Positions 53,298 to 64,000 of a stretch of 64,000 nt of DNA are shown here, in pieces. Under the pieces are notes generated by a model. The model saw nothing but the letters and a program-made list of their open reading frames with translations. It was not told the origin of the DNA and searched no databases. Each line of letters starts with the position of its first letter. The first letter of the stretch is position 1. The position numbers were made by a program, and so were the translations under genes. Source of the DNA: Rugalucina vietnamica (taxonomy: Eukaryota; Mollusca; Bivalvia; Lucinida; Lucinidae); assembly GCA_964017185.1 (NCBI GenBank), contig OZ024874.1, forward strand, positions 36,556,721-36,620,720. Direction: 5' to 3'.

Positions 53298-55745
53298 GTA
53301 CAAGTAGGCAAAGATCAGGAAAAGGCGCAATCAGAAAAAGATTCCCACTCCAAAAACCAGGGTGGGAAAAAAACAAACTAACAATCAGGTACTTATACCA
53401 TGAAAACATTTCGTAAGCCGAATGAGCAGCTATTTTCCCAATAGGTGGCCACTCAGTTACCTTAACTTAACTAAAAATATGAAAACATACATAAGGCGCC
53501 AACAGCACAAAAATATTTTAAACACCAAGACACAAAACAAAGAGAACCACCACAGAAGTATCGACTTGGAACGATCAGTAACACAAAGTTACTGGCGGGT
53601 TTAAATCGATTTTACATGGCTATAACCTCGCCCTCAGCTTCTGCAGTGGTGCATAACATTTATTTAGTTCTTCGGTCCTCGTGGTGAATCTCTAACTAGT
53701 CAATGAATCATCAAGAACAAACAAATAAATCATGATAAACATCCTGATGAATCAAAAACCAGGATTCACAGATTCAGTAAGCTGCCCGACGATGGAGATC
53801 CCTGGGCGCCGAATAACTTACTAACTCCGGAGCAAAAGAAAAACATCAGTTGAACCCCGGTGGGCCAAGCAACAGACAAGAAGCTCCGGCCCCAACCAAC
53901 TAAAATGAATAGCTTTAAGTCGGGGCCATCATAGAGTCTGACGCCCGACCCACCGGCGTGCAATTAAAGAAGGCAGCATAGTTATCAACCGTGATTGGGT
54001 TAAAAACTAAGCATGCAGACTGTCGCATAACATTCAAGCTATAACCTATACGTCTGTAACGTGTTATGATTTTTTCTAAACTGAAAAGAAAAATCACTAC
54101 TTCCTATAAGTTTCTTAAATTTGTAAACCAAGTCACCATAAAATTCTGGTTCCGAAAGGCCCTCATTTAAAAGCGTCTTTAACCCAACATTGTATTTGGA
54201 AATCAATTCATAGTGTCTACGATAAAATTTAGAATAGGTTTTTCGAAGTTTATGATACCGATAGCCCTGTTGGAGAAGTTTGGCCGTTAAACATTTATTT
54301 CGAGCGTTGAAGTCTGTAACATGATTACAGACTCTAGCAAACCTAATAAGTTGCGAAATGTATACACCATAAGAAGCACGACGAGGAACGTCACCATCCA
54401 AAAACGGAAAATTTACTGTATCAAAATCAAAGTCATCGCGCTTATCATCAATTTTAGAAGAAACAAGTCCATTTGCAACAGAAAGATGTAGATCTAAAAA
54501 GGGGGCTTCAGTATCCGAGATATTGGCTTTGTTCAACTGTAGTTCAGATGGATAAATTTGATTGACCATACCTTCAAAATAAGGGTTGTCAATGTTCAAA
54601 AGGTCATCGAGGTACCTAGAAGTGGAATTAAAAGCCTCAATAACATCAGCTTGATTATCATGGTTAAGAGAATCCATGAAATCTCTTTCGTAGCAGTATA
54701 AAAATAAATCAGCTACGAGAGGTGCGCAATTTGTACCCATCGGAATTCCAACAATTTGTCTGTATAACTTGGTCCCAAATCTAATATAAATATTATCTAA
54801 GAGATAGGATAAGGCGTCGCACACATTCTGACATGACCAAAGTGTATACCGACTTTGGTCAGAGGAAGTGAAGAAAGCATTTCTGTCATTATATGCCAAA
54901 TAAAGTGAACCATAGTTTTTAATGCCTTTTTGAAGGTCCACTTTATCAAATCCAGAAGTTTTTCTTTAATTAGACTATGTGGTAAAGTTGTATACAGAGT
55001 AGAAAAATCATATGTGGACAAGCTCGTCGCACGGAACCCTCTACACTTCAATTTATTGAGCACCTCACCAGAATTTTTTATTGACCAAAGCCAATTTTTA
55101 TTTGAAGTTTCATACACTGTCTCACAGTATCTTATAACATGAGATTTGATAGCAGTAAGACAGGAAGTTAATAATTTAGAAAGTTCAGTAGTAGTACAAG
55201 AGCTAGAATTTGCAATAAATCTAGCTTTGTATGGTCTTTTGTGAAGCTTAGGTAACCAATACATCGTAGGAAGTTTGTCTTGGCCTTCATTGACATAAAC
55301 AGAAAACTTAACAGGTAAATCGTTTAAGTGGGCATTAACTACAGACATTTCATCAGTATCTGTCTCAAGATAAGCCCTGGTACCTTCAAGCTCCTGTTTT
55401 AATGTGTTAACGTAGTGAAGCCTACAAACAACAACAACATTGTTTGCGGCTTTGTCTGCCGGAACCAAGACATACTTTCTGTGAAATTCTTGGATACCCT
55501 GCTTCAAATGCCGAAATGACGATTTAGGTTTAGGAGGTAAAAGATTAGTATTTTGTGAATAAAACTTTATACGTTTATGATAGTGAAGATACTTCTTTTC
55601 CATTCTTTAAGAGCATTATCCTCAACACCCTCTCGTTTACACCATCGATTACCGAAATCATTCAATGCAGATGCAATCTCCTCTCTACATTTGTCGAAAT
55701 TAATGTAGGAAGGGAATCTATATTTCGGACCTTTAGAAACAATAT
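53298..55745 (-). mobile_element. Penelope-like element, copy 2
   Basis: Nearly identical to copy 1 from its 3' end ('gcctacttgtacctttttat') through the RT, then ~370 bp longer at the 5' side. Its 5' break (about 55,745) abuts a hairpin-family array in plus orientation, while its 3' end abuts a fragment of the same family in minus orientation. Confidence 0.85.
54039..55745 (-). pseudogene. Frameshifted Penelope-like reverse transcriptase
   Basis: Three frame breaks: near 55,590 (after FTIIN, before KRIKFYSQN), near 54,915 (a T run with one T fewer than in copy 1, splitting LKNYGSLYL) and near 54,075 (SFQF followed by a shifted reading, extra T). Recognisable blocks are FPSYINFDKCREEIA and WCKREGVE at the N side, YVLVPADKAANNVVVV, YWLPKLHK, YDFSTLYTTLP, GIPMGTNCAP and RYLDD. 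It shows what copy 1 has lost upstream. Dead copy. Confidence 0.85.
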
Positions 55746-57086
55746 TGCGTCCTAAGGATGCTCCTCATAAAGTTAGGCTTTGATTGGCTGAGCAGTTTCT
55801 GAGAAAAAGATGTTTGAATATTATGGTCATCTACATGTATATAGCTCCGGGGCAGGGGCAGACAACCCCTGGGCCTAAAATATTTTCATAAGCATAAATC
55901 TTCTGTCCATTTGCTCATTCCTAGCAAGTTTTCTGCCATTTCATGACATTTTCCTATTTTTTCCCATTCAAATGCATGGGTGACCTAATTTGACCTTGCC
56001 GTAAAATAAGTCAAGGTCATCCAAGGGTCATGATTTATATAAACTTTGTAGAACTCCATTCCCAGATGCTTCATACCAAGTTTCAAAATCATAGGCCTTC
56101 TGGTTCTGAAAACGAAGATGTTTAAACGTTTTTGCTATTTATAGCCATGGCGGCCATCCTGGTCAAGTGACCTTGACCATTTATACAAACTTTCATTCCC
56201 TCTTCCTAAGGATGCTCCACAAAAAGTTTGGCTTTGATTGGCCTAGCGGTTTCAGAGAAGAAGATGTTTCAATATTATGGTCGTATACATGTATATAGCC
56301 CCGGGGCAGGGGCAGACAACCCCCTGGGCCCAAAATATTTTCTTAAACATAAATCTTCTGTCCATTTGCTCATTTCTAGCAAGTTTTCTGCCATTTAATT
56401 ACATTTTCCTATTTTTTCCCATTCCAATGCATGGGAGACCTAAGTTGACCTTGCCGTAAAATAGGTCAAGGTCATCCCAGGGTCATGATTTATATAAACT
56501 TTGTAGAGCTTCATTCCCAGATGCTTCACACCAAGTTTCAAAATCATAGGCCTTCTGGTTCTGAAGAAGATTTTTAAACATTTTTGCTATTTATAGCCTT
56601 GGCGGCCATCTTGGTGATGTGGCCTTGACCATTTACATGTATATAAACTTTCATTCCCCCTTCCCAATGATGCTCCACATGAAGTTTGGCTTTGATTCCA
56701 TTAACATTAATCTTCTGTCCATTTGCCTATTCCCAGTAAGTTTTACCCATTAAATAGCATTTTAAATTTTTTTCCTATTCAAATTAAATCTTCCGTCCAT
56801 TTGCTCATTTCTATCAAGTTTTCTGCCATTTAATTACATTTTCCTATTTTTTCCCATTCCAATGCATGGGAGACCTAAGTTGACCTTGCCGTAAAATTGG
56901 TCAAGGTCATCCTAGGGTCATGATTTATATAAATTATGATGGGCCCGATGCTACATACCAAGTTTCGTGGAAATTGGCCCACTGGTTCTGGAGAAGAAAA
57001 TTTTTAAAGGTATTTGCTATTTATAGACATGGCGGCCATCTTGGTCATGTGACCTGGACCATTTATATAAACTATCGTTCACTGCA
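55746..57086 (+). repeat. Hairpin-ended family, copy F, interior units only
   Basis: About three units: 'ggctttgattggctgagcag', 'atacatgtatatagccccgg', 'ggcaggggcagacaacccc', 'ttgaccttgccgtaaaat', 'ggtcaaggtcatccc', 'ggccttctggttctgaa' and 'ggcggccatcttggtcatg'. Neither terminus is present. The unit between about 56,690 and 56,900 is rearranged. Confidence 0.75.
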
Positions 57087-57114
57087 TGAAAAGGCCAATT
57101 TCAGATTTTTTACT

Positions 57115-57860
57115 AATATATGCAAATGTTAGTCGAATACCACTAGTTATCTTTGTGTCGAATTTGTTAAATTCTGCGCATAAATGGAAATACCGCTTAT
57201 CTTTGTCTTTTCTATTCAGATTATTGAAACATTTGTAAATGTATGGGATTAATTTGCATTTATTTGATCATATTAAGTCGTCCTTTCAAACATATCACAT
57301 ATTTGACATCGGTTTGACTCTATGTTTTTTCCTCAGAAACCTGTTTATTTGATCATTTATTTTCTAATATGTACAAAGACCCATTTCTGCCGTGGTTTAC
57401 AATAAAATATTGCCTGTGGAAAAGCATGTAAATGTTAGAGAAAGTTTGCATTCCCTTGGCATGTCTGCAAATGTTTGAAAATGTTACCCTCATCTTTGCA
57501 AATTTTTGTTAGGTTTTGCTTTGTTGCAAATCGGTTCATGTCCTTTGCGTTTGTGACTTTTGCAAATCTATTTTAAAACAGCATATGCACTCATAGTACA
57601 CCAGTGAATAATTTTCCTGCAAAGGTAAGTATGTGTTTGCATTCATTTACAAATAGCATCAAAACCTTTCGCATAAGTCAACACCTTTCCTTTAGTTTGA
57701 TAAACGCTGCAAATGTGTATGATGATTTAAGAATTGCAAATTGCTCAAATGCTGACAAAGCTTATCAATTGATTATATTTGCAACGCGCCATAAAGTATT
57801 TCAAATCGCCTTTTGCCGCTACTCGATCTCTAATCGACGACTGCACAACATTGAATTTTA
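57115..57860. other. Unique AT-rich stretch dense in TGCAAAT/ATTTGCA motifs
   Basis: At least ten TGCAAA or TTTGCA occurrences lie between about 57,119 and 57,780 ('atatgcaaatg', 'ctgcaaatgtttg', 'ctttgcaaattt', 'gttgcaaatcgg', 'tttgcaaatcta', 'gctgcaaatgtg', 'attgcaaattgc'). No tandem period is evident. No gene found. Confidence 0.35.
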
Positions 57861-58025
57861 GAAGCCTCCGTGGCGCAGTGAATAAGCCACTCGCCTTGTA
57901 AATGAGTGGTCGTGGGTTCGATGCCGGGCTTCTCCAGTCTTTCGGGTGAGACTTTATACCGATGCCCCGTCTCCATATGACCTTAGCTGTTCAGTGGGAC
58001 GTAAAACACAAAATCAACCAACAAC
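57861..58025 (+). mobile_element. Complete tRNA-derived SINE
   Basis: Head 'gaagcctccgtggcgcagtg' (A-box), 'cgccttgtaaatgagtggtc', B-box 'gggttcgatgccgggcttct', then 'tcgggtgagactttatacc', 'ccccgtctccatatgacctt', 'agctgttcagtgggacgtaa' and a 'aatcaaccaacaacaac' tail. The best-preserved of the three related copies in the window. Confidence 0.8.
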
Positions 58026-59688
58026 AACATAACTTTTGCGACCAAGAGTCCTTGACCTTCATGTGCCAGCGTGTTGTAATTTGTACGTGCGACAAAGAAA
58101 GTTGTTATGTACATTTAGGTTTGTAAGTTATATATATTACGCCTAACAGAACTATGAAAATTGGCTTTCAAATCTCTGTGGTTTCGGCGAAAAACTATCC
58201 GCCTGTTTATTTTACGTATTGTAAGCATTTTAATAAGCACTTTTTCCAAGGAACTGGCATTTTATTATTAAATCGCTCCTCATGAAAATATTGCATTTGA
58301 TGCTCCCAACGACATAGCTATCTGACAAAAAGCAAGCAAAAATTATTTATATTTATTCATCAAACATGCGTTTTATTTTACATCTTGGAATAAAGTATGG
58401 TCATCAATAAGAAGTATAAATATATTTTGCTGCAGATATTTTTGCAAACATGAAAAAGGCGAGACAGAATGGCTGCACACACTGATAAAGATAATTTAAT
58501 TAATCAGCCACATGGGTCCGTCGTTTGATCTTCAGGAACCCATGTGTTTCAGCCAGCGTGACTAAATAGCGCTCACGCAGCGCCGAGTCTGTTGGTAATA
58601 AATTTCTAGGTGACGTAGACGGGTTTAGATGTAATGTCTTTTTTTTTTTGTATTTTTTTGAAATTAAAAATTATTTATTTTCCATTGTTATATTAGTAGC
58701 CCAGGCTATAATATGAGGTGTCATGCAAAAAACCGATATTGATTTTGTATCTAATACGCTTTAGAAATGCCCGAGAAACTGAAATCGTCGTTTCAAGAGT
58801 TTATCTATGATTAAGATAAGTGTTCCGTGATCTGTCTGCGTATGGTGAAGGAAAAACGTTGTTTGTACATAATATCAAATATTGCAAAATTTTGCATCCG
58901 ACGTGAGATCATGTTGTGCGTTAAAGTAAACCCGGGAACGCGTAAATAAACAAACTCGGGCCACCCATGGTTGCAAATCCAGGTTGAAAACTAAAATTCT
59001 AATTCATTTATGTCTGTCTCGAACGCTGCTTGGTCATATGGTCTGATAATAAGCTTATAAAAAATAGATGAGGCCTCTTTATTACACAAAACTCCATATT
59101 AAAATTTGCCGCGTCTTTTGAGCGATAAACTTGTCCCGTTTACGAGGTACATGTAAGTGTCATTTGAAATTAGCAAGTCGGTGACTCTTGGCGTCACAAA
59201 TCGATCAAAGTCGACCAAGTCTACTACAAATGGACCAAACCTGTAGTTCATTCAGGATGCAGAAAAAAGTAATTATAATGTTTTTACAAACACATATGGG
59301 CTTTCACATGTTTGGATTCCTCTCTTACATTCGCAAAAAATTGTATTCTTCAAAATACGGCAAATCCATGAATTTTTAATAAGTGGCTGAGATTCATTTT
59401 GTTGTCTGGTTTGACATTTTTTATCAATTACGCAGTGTCTATCGACAGAAGTATATCAATAGCAAATATTCGGTAAAATTGCTGCTGACAGAAGTAAAAT
59501 ATTAAATGCTTTTATTCAAATGTAGCTACAATAAGAGTTAATGGACCATCAGTTTTGTCTGTACAGCCTAGTTTGCATCTGACCTTGTCATAACGTAAAT
59601 GCCGAAGAGAAGTTTCACATGACATAGCAAAATAATGAAAACCGTTTGAATGTTTGCGAGATTTTCCCAGTTCAAATCACTGACATAA
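58026..59688. other. No gene recognised
   Basis: AT-rich with a T run near 58,641. No repeat family, tRNA-like box or splice-bounded frame was found. The 63-codon ORF at 59,188-59,379 is unsupported. Confidence 0.4.
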
Positions 59689-59980
59689 TGCACAAGTCAT
59701 TTGTAACACAGGCCTCCCACCCCCGGGGAATAGCGGGGGCTTCAACTTCTGGTCCAGCGGATCCCTGCTAAAACCCCCGACCTGCGGGGACAGCTGGTTG
59801 GTTAAACCACGGCTAATTTCTCCCGCTGTCCGCTATCTTTTTATTTCAATGCCCTCTTTGACAAATAATGCAAACTCTTGGTAGTTATTTCGCACTGACA
59901 GGGCTGTTTTGGTCAAAACCCCGCTCATTTCCCCTACTCTACCCCGGGGTTGGGGGCCGGGGTTTCAAATGACTAGTGCA
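59689..59980. mobile_element. 292-bp MITE with TGCAC termini
   Basis: TGCACAAGTCATTTGTAACA at the left and, on the minus strand, TGCACTAGTCATTTGAAACC at the right are inverted. GC-rich arms follow ('cccacccccggggaatagcg' and 'ccaaccccggggtagagtag'), and 'gggttttgacc' mirrors an inner segment. Flanked on the left by ATAA like the 20,151 terminus. Non-coding. Confidence 0.8.
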
Positions 59981-60365
59981 TACTGTTTAAAGATCGCAGA
60001 AAATTCAGTGAAGATTATATATGTTTGCAACACGCGTCAGTCTTACAAGTGATATGGAAGGTAAGACGGCCAGTTGTTTGAAATAATACAGCGAACCCTG
60101 TGTTTTCTGGCTGTATACGCGGAAACAAAATGTGCACATTAATAACAACTTAACTTCGCAGCTGGTTTAGGTCTTTGGTTTCGTCGCGAATATACGTATT
60201 GCGCAATGCCTAGGTCAACTTTCTACGCCTTGGATTTGAACATATGGAATCTAGAGCCATCGCTGAAGAAGTATCAACCTATGAACCAAGACAGTCAGTT
60301 GATGCGATGAGTGTTACACACTCATATGCAGTATGGTCACTCAAGCAGTGCCCGCCTAATCTTTT

Positions 60366-60395
60366 TGATTGATTGATTGATTCATTCATTCATTT
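60366..60395. repeat. (GATT)n/(CATT)n microsatellite
   Basis: 'gattgattgattgattcatt' then 'cattcatt'. Confidence 0.8.
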
Positions 60396-60696
60396 TTGTT
60401 TATCAGTACCATTTTCTAAAGAATGCAACACAAAACTTTCGTATGCGCTTATAAGGGCAGGTGTGGTAATTAAAATGAATATGGTACCCACCAAAGAAAA
60501 CAACAACACAAGATTTGATCGAACAACGCAGGGGTCCAGTTTGACTGATAACCGAAAACCCGTTTTATTGGTACAATACGACCAACAGACAAGCCAGAGG
60601 GGATTAAGAGAATATTACAAATAAAAACATTACATTTTATATTGCTAGATTGAATTTTCATTCAGTTGATTAATATAAAACAATAAAATGCAAAAA

Positions 60697-60790
60697 TACA
60701 ATACAATACAATACAATACAATACAATACAATACAATACAATACAATACAATACAATACAATACAATACAATACAATACAATACAATACG
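60697..60790. repeat. (ATACA)n microsatellite
   Basis: About eighteen perfect copies of a 5-bp unit. It follows an AT-rich stretch with 'aataaaatgcaaaa' and might be the 3' tail of a plus-strand retroelement beginning near 60,400, but I could not identify that element. Confidence 0.9.
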
Positions 60791-60919
60791 CCAGCCATCT
60801 GATATCAAACGTTGCAACGAAAAAGTGCAAAATTTGAAAATGCTCTTTTGTCAGCATTGTTTTTTGCATTCCAGACGTGAAAATGTTATTTCTTTTTTTT
60901 TCAAAAATTGCTGAAGACA

Positions 60920-61395
60920 TACACTCACTGTCGAGAAACAAACTCCGTGTATGCTACCTGTTACGTAAACAACTGTGACGTCACACGTAAAAGTAACATT
61001 TCGGACTAACCCTAAGTTCGGAAAATTTGTGGTGACGCTTGCACGAGTCATTTGTGAAATATTTTACATACCCTATCTTATATAGCGCATATAATTGATT
61101 ATAAAATGTAAAATATTCACATAGCATCTTCTGGTCGCCGAGAACATTTCGGAAACTTTAAAGTTCCAAAGTGTTCAAAATATTGACAAATGTTTCAAAG
61201 AAAGAAAATATTGCTAAACAGTGCTTATTCTATGGCGCATATGATAGGAAATGTGTAAAACATTTTCTTTAAAATGAATATAGAAATGCGTGCTTTCCGA
61301 AATTATGTACAGTACGAACACGCTCTCTAACGTATGACGTTTACACAAATGATAGCATACACGGAGTTTGTTTCCCGAGACTGACACTGCCGGAC
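60920..61395. mobile_element. ~475-bp foldback element
   Basis: 'gagaaacaaactccgtgtatgc' at 60,932 on and 'gcatacacggagtttgtttc' at 61,354 on are inverted, extending outwards to 'cactgtcgag'/'ccgagactgacactg' and inwards to 'tacgtaaaca'/'tgacgtttaca'. Deeper parts ('acatttcggactaa' and 'tttccgaaattatgt') also pair loosely. Confidence 0.65.
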
Positions 61396-61806
61396 ATAAA
61401 ATAACCCAAACGTTAGTTTTGACGTCGCAACGTCATATTAAAAGATTTAAGAGTTATGTTTCTCCTAGACAACTCTTTGATCTCTTGTTACTCAATGAAC
61501 GTTTGCTTTAAAATCTAATATTGGTACCTTTCCAGAAGGACAAAAACAGAAAGTGCCAGTTTTCTTTAGTAGTTGAGTATATTAAAAAGTCAGTGCGAAA
61601 TTGATCCTTTTCAGGTTTGTGGCGTGTGGCATTTTGTAAGATTTTTTCGACTGGCACTGCAGTTTATAAAACGAAAATTCAAAACAGTCTTTTTCTGACC
61701 ATTTGATGTTCGACATTTACAAAGTATGAAAGGCAAAGAACAGTTACATTTGAACTTAAAATACCAACCCAAAAGCAATGCCTAAAAGCGTTGCTATTTT
61801 AGAACA
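61396..61806. other. No gene recognised
   Basis: AT-rich spacer between the foldback and the last hairpin-family element. Confidence 0.35.
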
Positions 61807-63915
61807 AGAGGACCAAGGGTCCTGTAGCTCACCTGAGAGGTTTTACCGTATATGGGCATAGCGGCCATCTTGGTCATGTGACCCGTATTTCACGAACAAA
61901 CTTTCATTCTCCCTACCCATGGAGGCTCCACATAAAATTTGGCTTTCATTTGCTAGGCGGTTTCAGTGAAAATCTTTATAAAGTGTGTATGGACAACAGA
62001 CAGGCCAAGGTCAAGTGATGACCTTGACCTAAATTAATTACATACCTTCATCTACTTCATTAGTTCTCTGCATCTACCACTTTTCAGGTCTCGGGCTGCA
62101 ATAGTTTTCAAAACATCCTTTGTTTTCACTTTTTCCTATGTAAAAGCCTATGTTTCCAAAATTGACCTTGACGTAAAACAGGCCAAGATCATCCCAGGGT
62201 CATCATTTTCGCAAACTATGACGGGCTGGGGTCCCCAATGCTACATATCAAGTTTCATGGAAATCGGCCCACTGGTTCTAGAAAAGATTTTTGAGTTGCT
62301 TTTACCATATATGGGCGTGGCGGCCATCTTGGTCATGTGACCCGGATTTCACTAACAAACTTTCATTCCCCCTACCCATGGAGGCTCCACATAAAATTTG
62401 GCTTTCATTTGCCAAGCGGTTTCAGAGAAGAAGATATTTGAAAAGTGTGTATAGACAACAGACGGGCCAAGGTCAAGAGATGACCTTGACCTAAATTAAT
62501 TACATACCTTCATCTACTTCATTAGTTCTCTGCATCTACCACTTTTCAGGTCACAGGCTGCAATAGTTTTCAAAAAATCCCTAGTTTTCACCTTTTCCCA
62601 TGTAAAAGCCTATAATTCCAAAATTGACATTGATGTAAAATAGGTCAAGGTCATCCCAAGGTCATCATTTTCGCAAACTATGACGGGCTGGGGTCCCCGA
62701 TGCTACATACCAAGTTTCATGGAAATCGGACCATCGGTTCTGAAGAAAAAGATTTTTGAGTGGTTTTTACCATATATAGGCATGGCGGCCATCTTGGTCA
62801 TGTGACCCAGACTTCGCGATCAAACTTTCGTTCCCCCTACCCATGGATGCTCCACATAAAATTTGGCTTTCATCGGCCAAACGATTTCAGTGGAGAAGAT
62901 CTTTGAAAAGTGTGTATAGACCACAGACTGGCCAAAGTCAAGAGATGACCTTGACCTAAATTAATTACATACCTTCATCTAATCCATTAGTTCTCTGCAT
63001 CTACCACTTTTCAGGTCTCAGGCTGCAATAGTTATCAAAAATCCATGGTTTTCACTTTTTCCAGTGTAAAAAACAATGTTTTTAAAATTGACCTTGCCGT
63101 AAAATAGGTCAAGGTCATCCCAAGGTCATCATTTTCGCAAACTACGATGGACTGGAGTCCCGGATGCTTCAAACCAAGTTTCATGGAAATCGGCCCGCCG
63201 GTTCTGGAGAAGAAGATTTTTGAGTGGTTTTTACCATATATGGGCATGGCGGCCATCTTGGTCATGTGACCAAGATCCCGCAAACAAACTTTCGTTCCCC
63301 TACCCAAGGATGCTCCACATAAAATTTGGCTTTCATCGGCCAAGCGGTTTCAGAGGAGAAGATCTTTGAAAAGTGTGTATAGACCACAGACCGGCCAAGG
63401 TCAAGAGATGACCTTGACCTAAATTAATTACATACCTTCATCTAATCCATTAGTTCTCTGTATCTACCACTTTTCAGGTCTCAGGCTGCAATAGTTATAA
63501 AAAAAATCCATGGTTTTCACTTTTTCCAGTGTAAAAGCCTATGTTTCCAAAATTGACCTTGCCGTAAAATAGGTCAAGGTCATCAGAGGGTCATCATTTT
63601 CGCAAACTACAATGGGCTGGAGTCCCCGATGCTACATACAAAGTTTCGTGGAAATCGGCCCGCCTGTTCTGGAGAAAAGATTTTTGAGTGGTTTTTACCA
63701 TATATGGGCGTGGCGGCCATCTTGGTCATGTGACCCAGACTTCGCGATCAAACTTTCGTTCCCCCTACCCATGGATGCTCCACATAAAATTTGACTTTCA
63801 TCGGCCAAGCGGTTTCAGAGAAGAAGATGTTTGAAATTGTGGACGATGGACGGACGGACGCCGGACCATTTGTATACTATAAGATCACCTCGTGAGCCTT
63901 CGGCTCAGGTGAGCT
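61807..63915 (+). mobile_element. Complete hairpin-ended element, copy G, ~465-bp units
   Basis: Left terminus AGAGGACCAAGGGTCCTGTA and AGCTCACCTGAG (61,826-61,837). Right terminus hairpin 'gatcacctcgtgagccttcgg...caggtgagct', with an outer A-to-T change, after 'gatggacggacggacgcc'. Four to five units with anchors 'ggtcaag-gatgaccttgacc' near 62,010, 62,475, 62,942 and 63,394. Each contains 'ggcggccatcttggtcatgtg', 'aataggtcaaggtcatc' and 'tgctacatac-aagtttc'. Non-coding. Confidence 0.8.
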
Positions 63916-64000
63916 AACAATGTTTTAAAATATGTACATACAGACTTTAATCCAAATATTATTTGACGGAAGTTTTGTGTTTTGAGACCGAGGTCCCGCC

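Noticed and set aside
60645..60941. 98-codon minus ORF with a CIVLY repeat
   Set aside because: It is the translation of the (ATACA)n microsatellite.

Overview
The window looks like nuclear DNA of a mollusc, most probably a bivalve. It is AT-rich and almost free of long ORFs. Short candidate exons have canonical GT/AG borders. It carries repeat families typical of bivalve genomes: units rich in AAGGTCA/TGACCT with AGCTCACCT...AGGTGAGCT terminal hairpins, scattered TTATCTCCCTTT-like motifs, and several tRNA-derived SINEs. No operons, rRNA genes, functional tRNA genes or CRISPR arrays were seen. The species is an inference; no marker gene is present.

Layout. 0-2.8 kb: a dispersed hairpin-ended element whose core has expanded into about twelve copies of a ~166-bp repeat arranged as A/B dimers. 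4.1-8.2 kb (minus): three phase-compatible candidate exons of an unrecognised host gene. 8.7-10.4 kb (minus): an APE-type LINE with a virus-like 2A motif behind a hydrophobic leader; its reverse transcriptase is deleted, joining the endonuclease to the C-terminal finger region. 10.7-18.2 kb: a ~7.5-kb segment bracketed by inverted arms, with nested inverted-repeat elements and degenerate tandem repeats. 20.15-27.6 kb: a second ~7.4-kb segment bounded by a perfect 20-bp inverted repeat, with nested ~330-bp arms ending in tRNA-like modules. 27.6-28.6 kb: a CX2C...CX2C zinc-finger first exon (minus) next to two strong foldback elements. 29-37 kb: Penelope-like element (PLE) copies, one with a 540-codon RT ORF, a TA-flanked inverted-repeat element, a small MITE and SINEs. 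38.5-41.5 kb: a hAT-like non-autonomous element with a candidate 8-bp target duplication, carrying another hairpin-ended repeat. 43.5-44.9 kb: an inverted copy of that repeat family. 45.4-48.5 kb: an inverted duplication of ~870-bp arms, each with a 5' UTR exon and a 39-codon coding exon of an unknown membrane-anchored protein. 49-51 kb: a second hairpin-ended element family and a 943-bp TTAA-flanked element. 51.1-52.8 kb (minus): a second internally deleted LINE with a complete ORF1 and only the ORF2 tail. 53.3-55.7 kb: a frameshifted second PLE copy. 55.7-64 kb: more hairpin-family arrays, a SINE, MITEs and microsatellites.

The best-supported genes are mobile-element genes: LINE endonuclease, LINE ORF1, LINE C-terminal tails and PLE reverse transcriptases. 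Host genes appear only as candidate exons. The most interesting points are the 2A-bearing LINE leader, the two independent RT deletions that keep both LINE ends, the 12-bp inverted termini plus hairpins of the dispersed family, its repeated nuclear-receptor-like/YY1-like/E-box motifs, and the inverted duplication of a gene 5' end.
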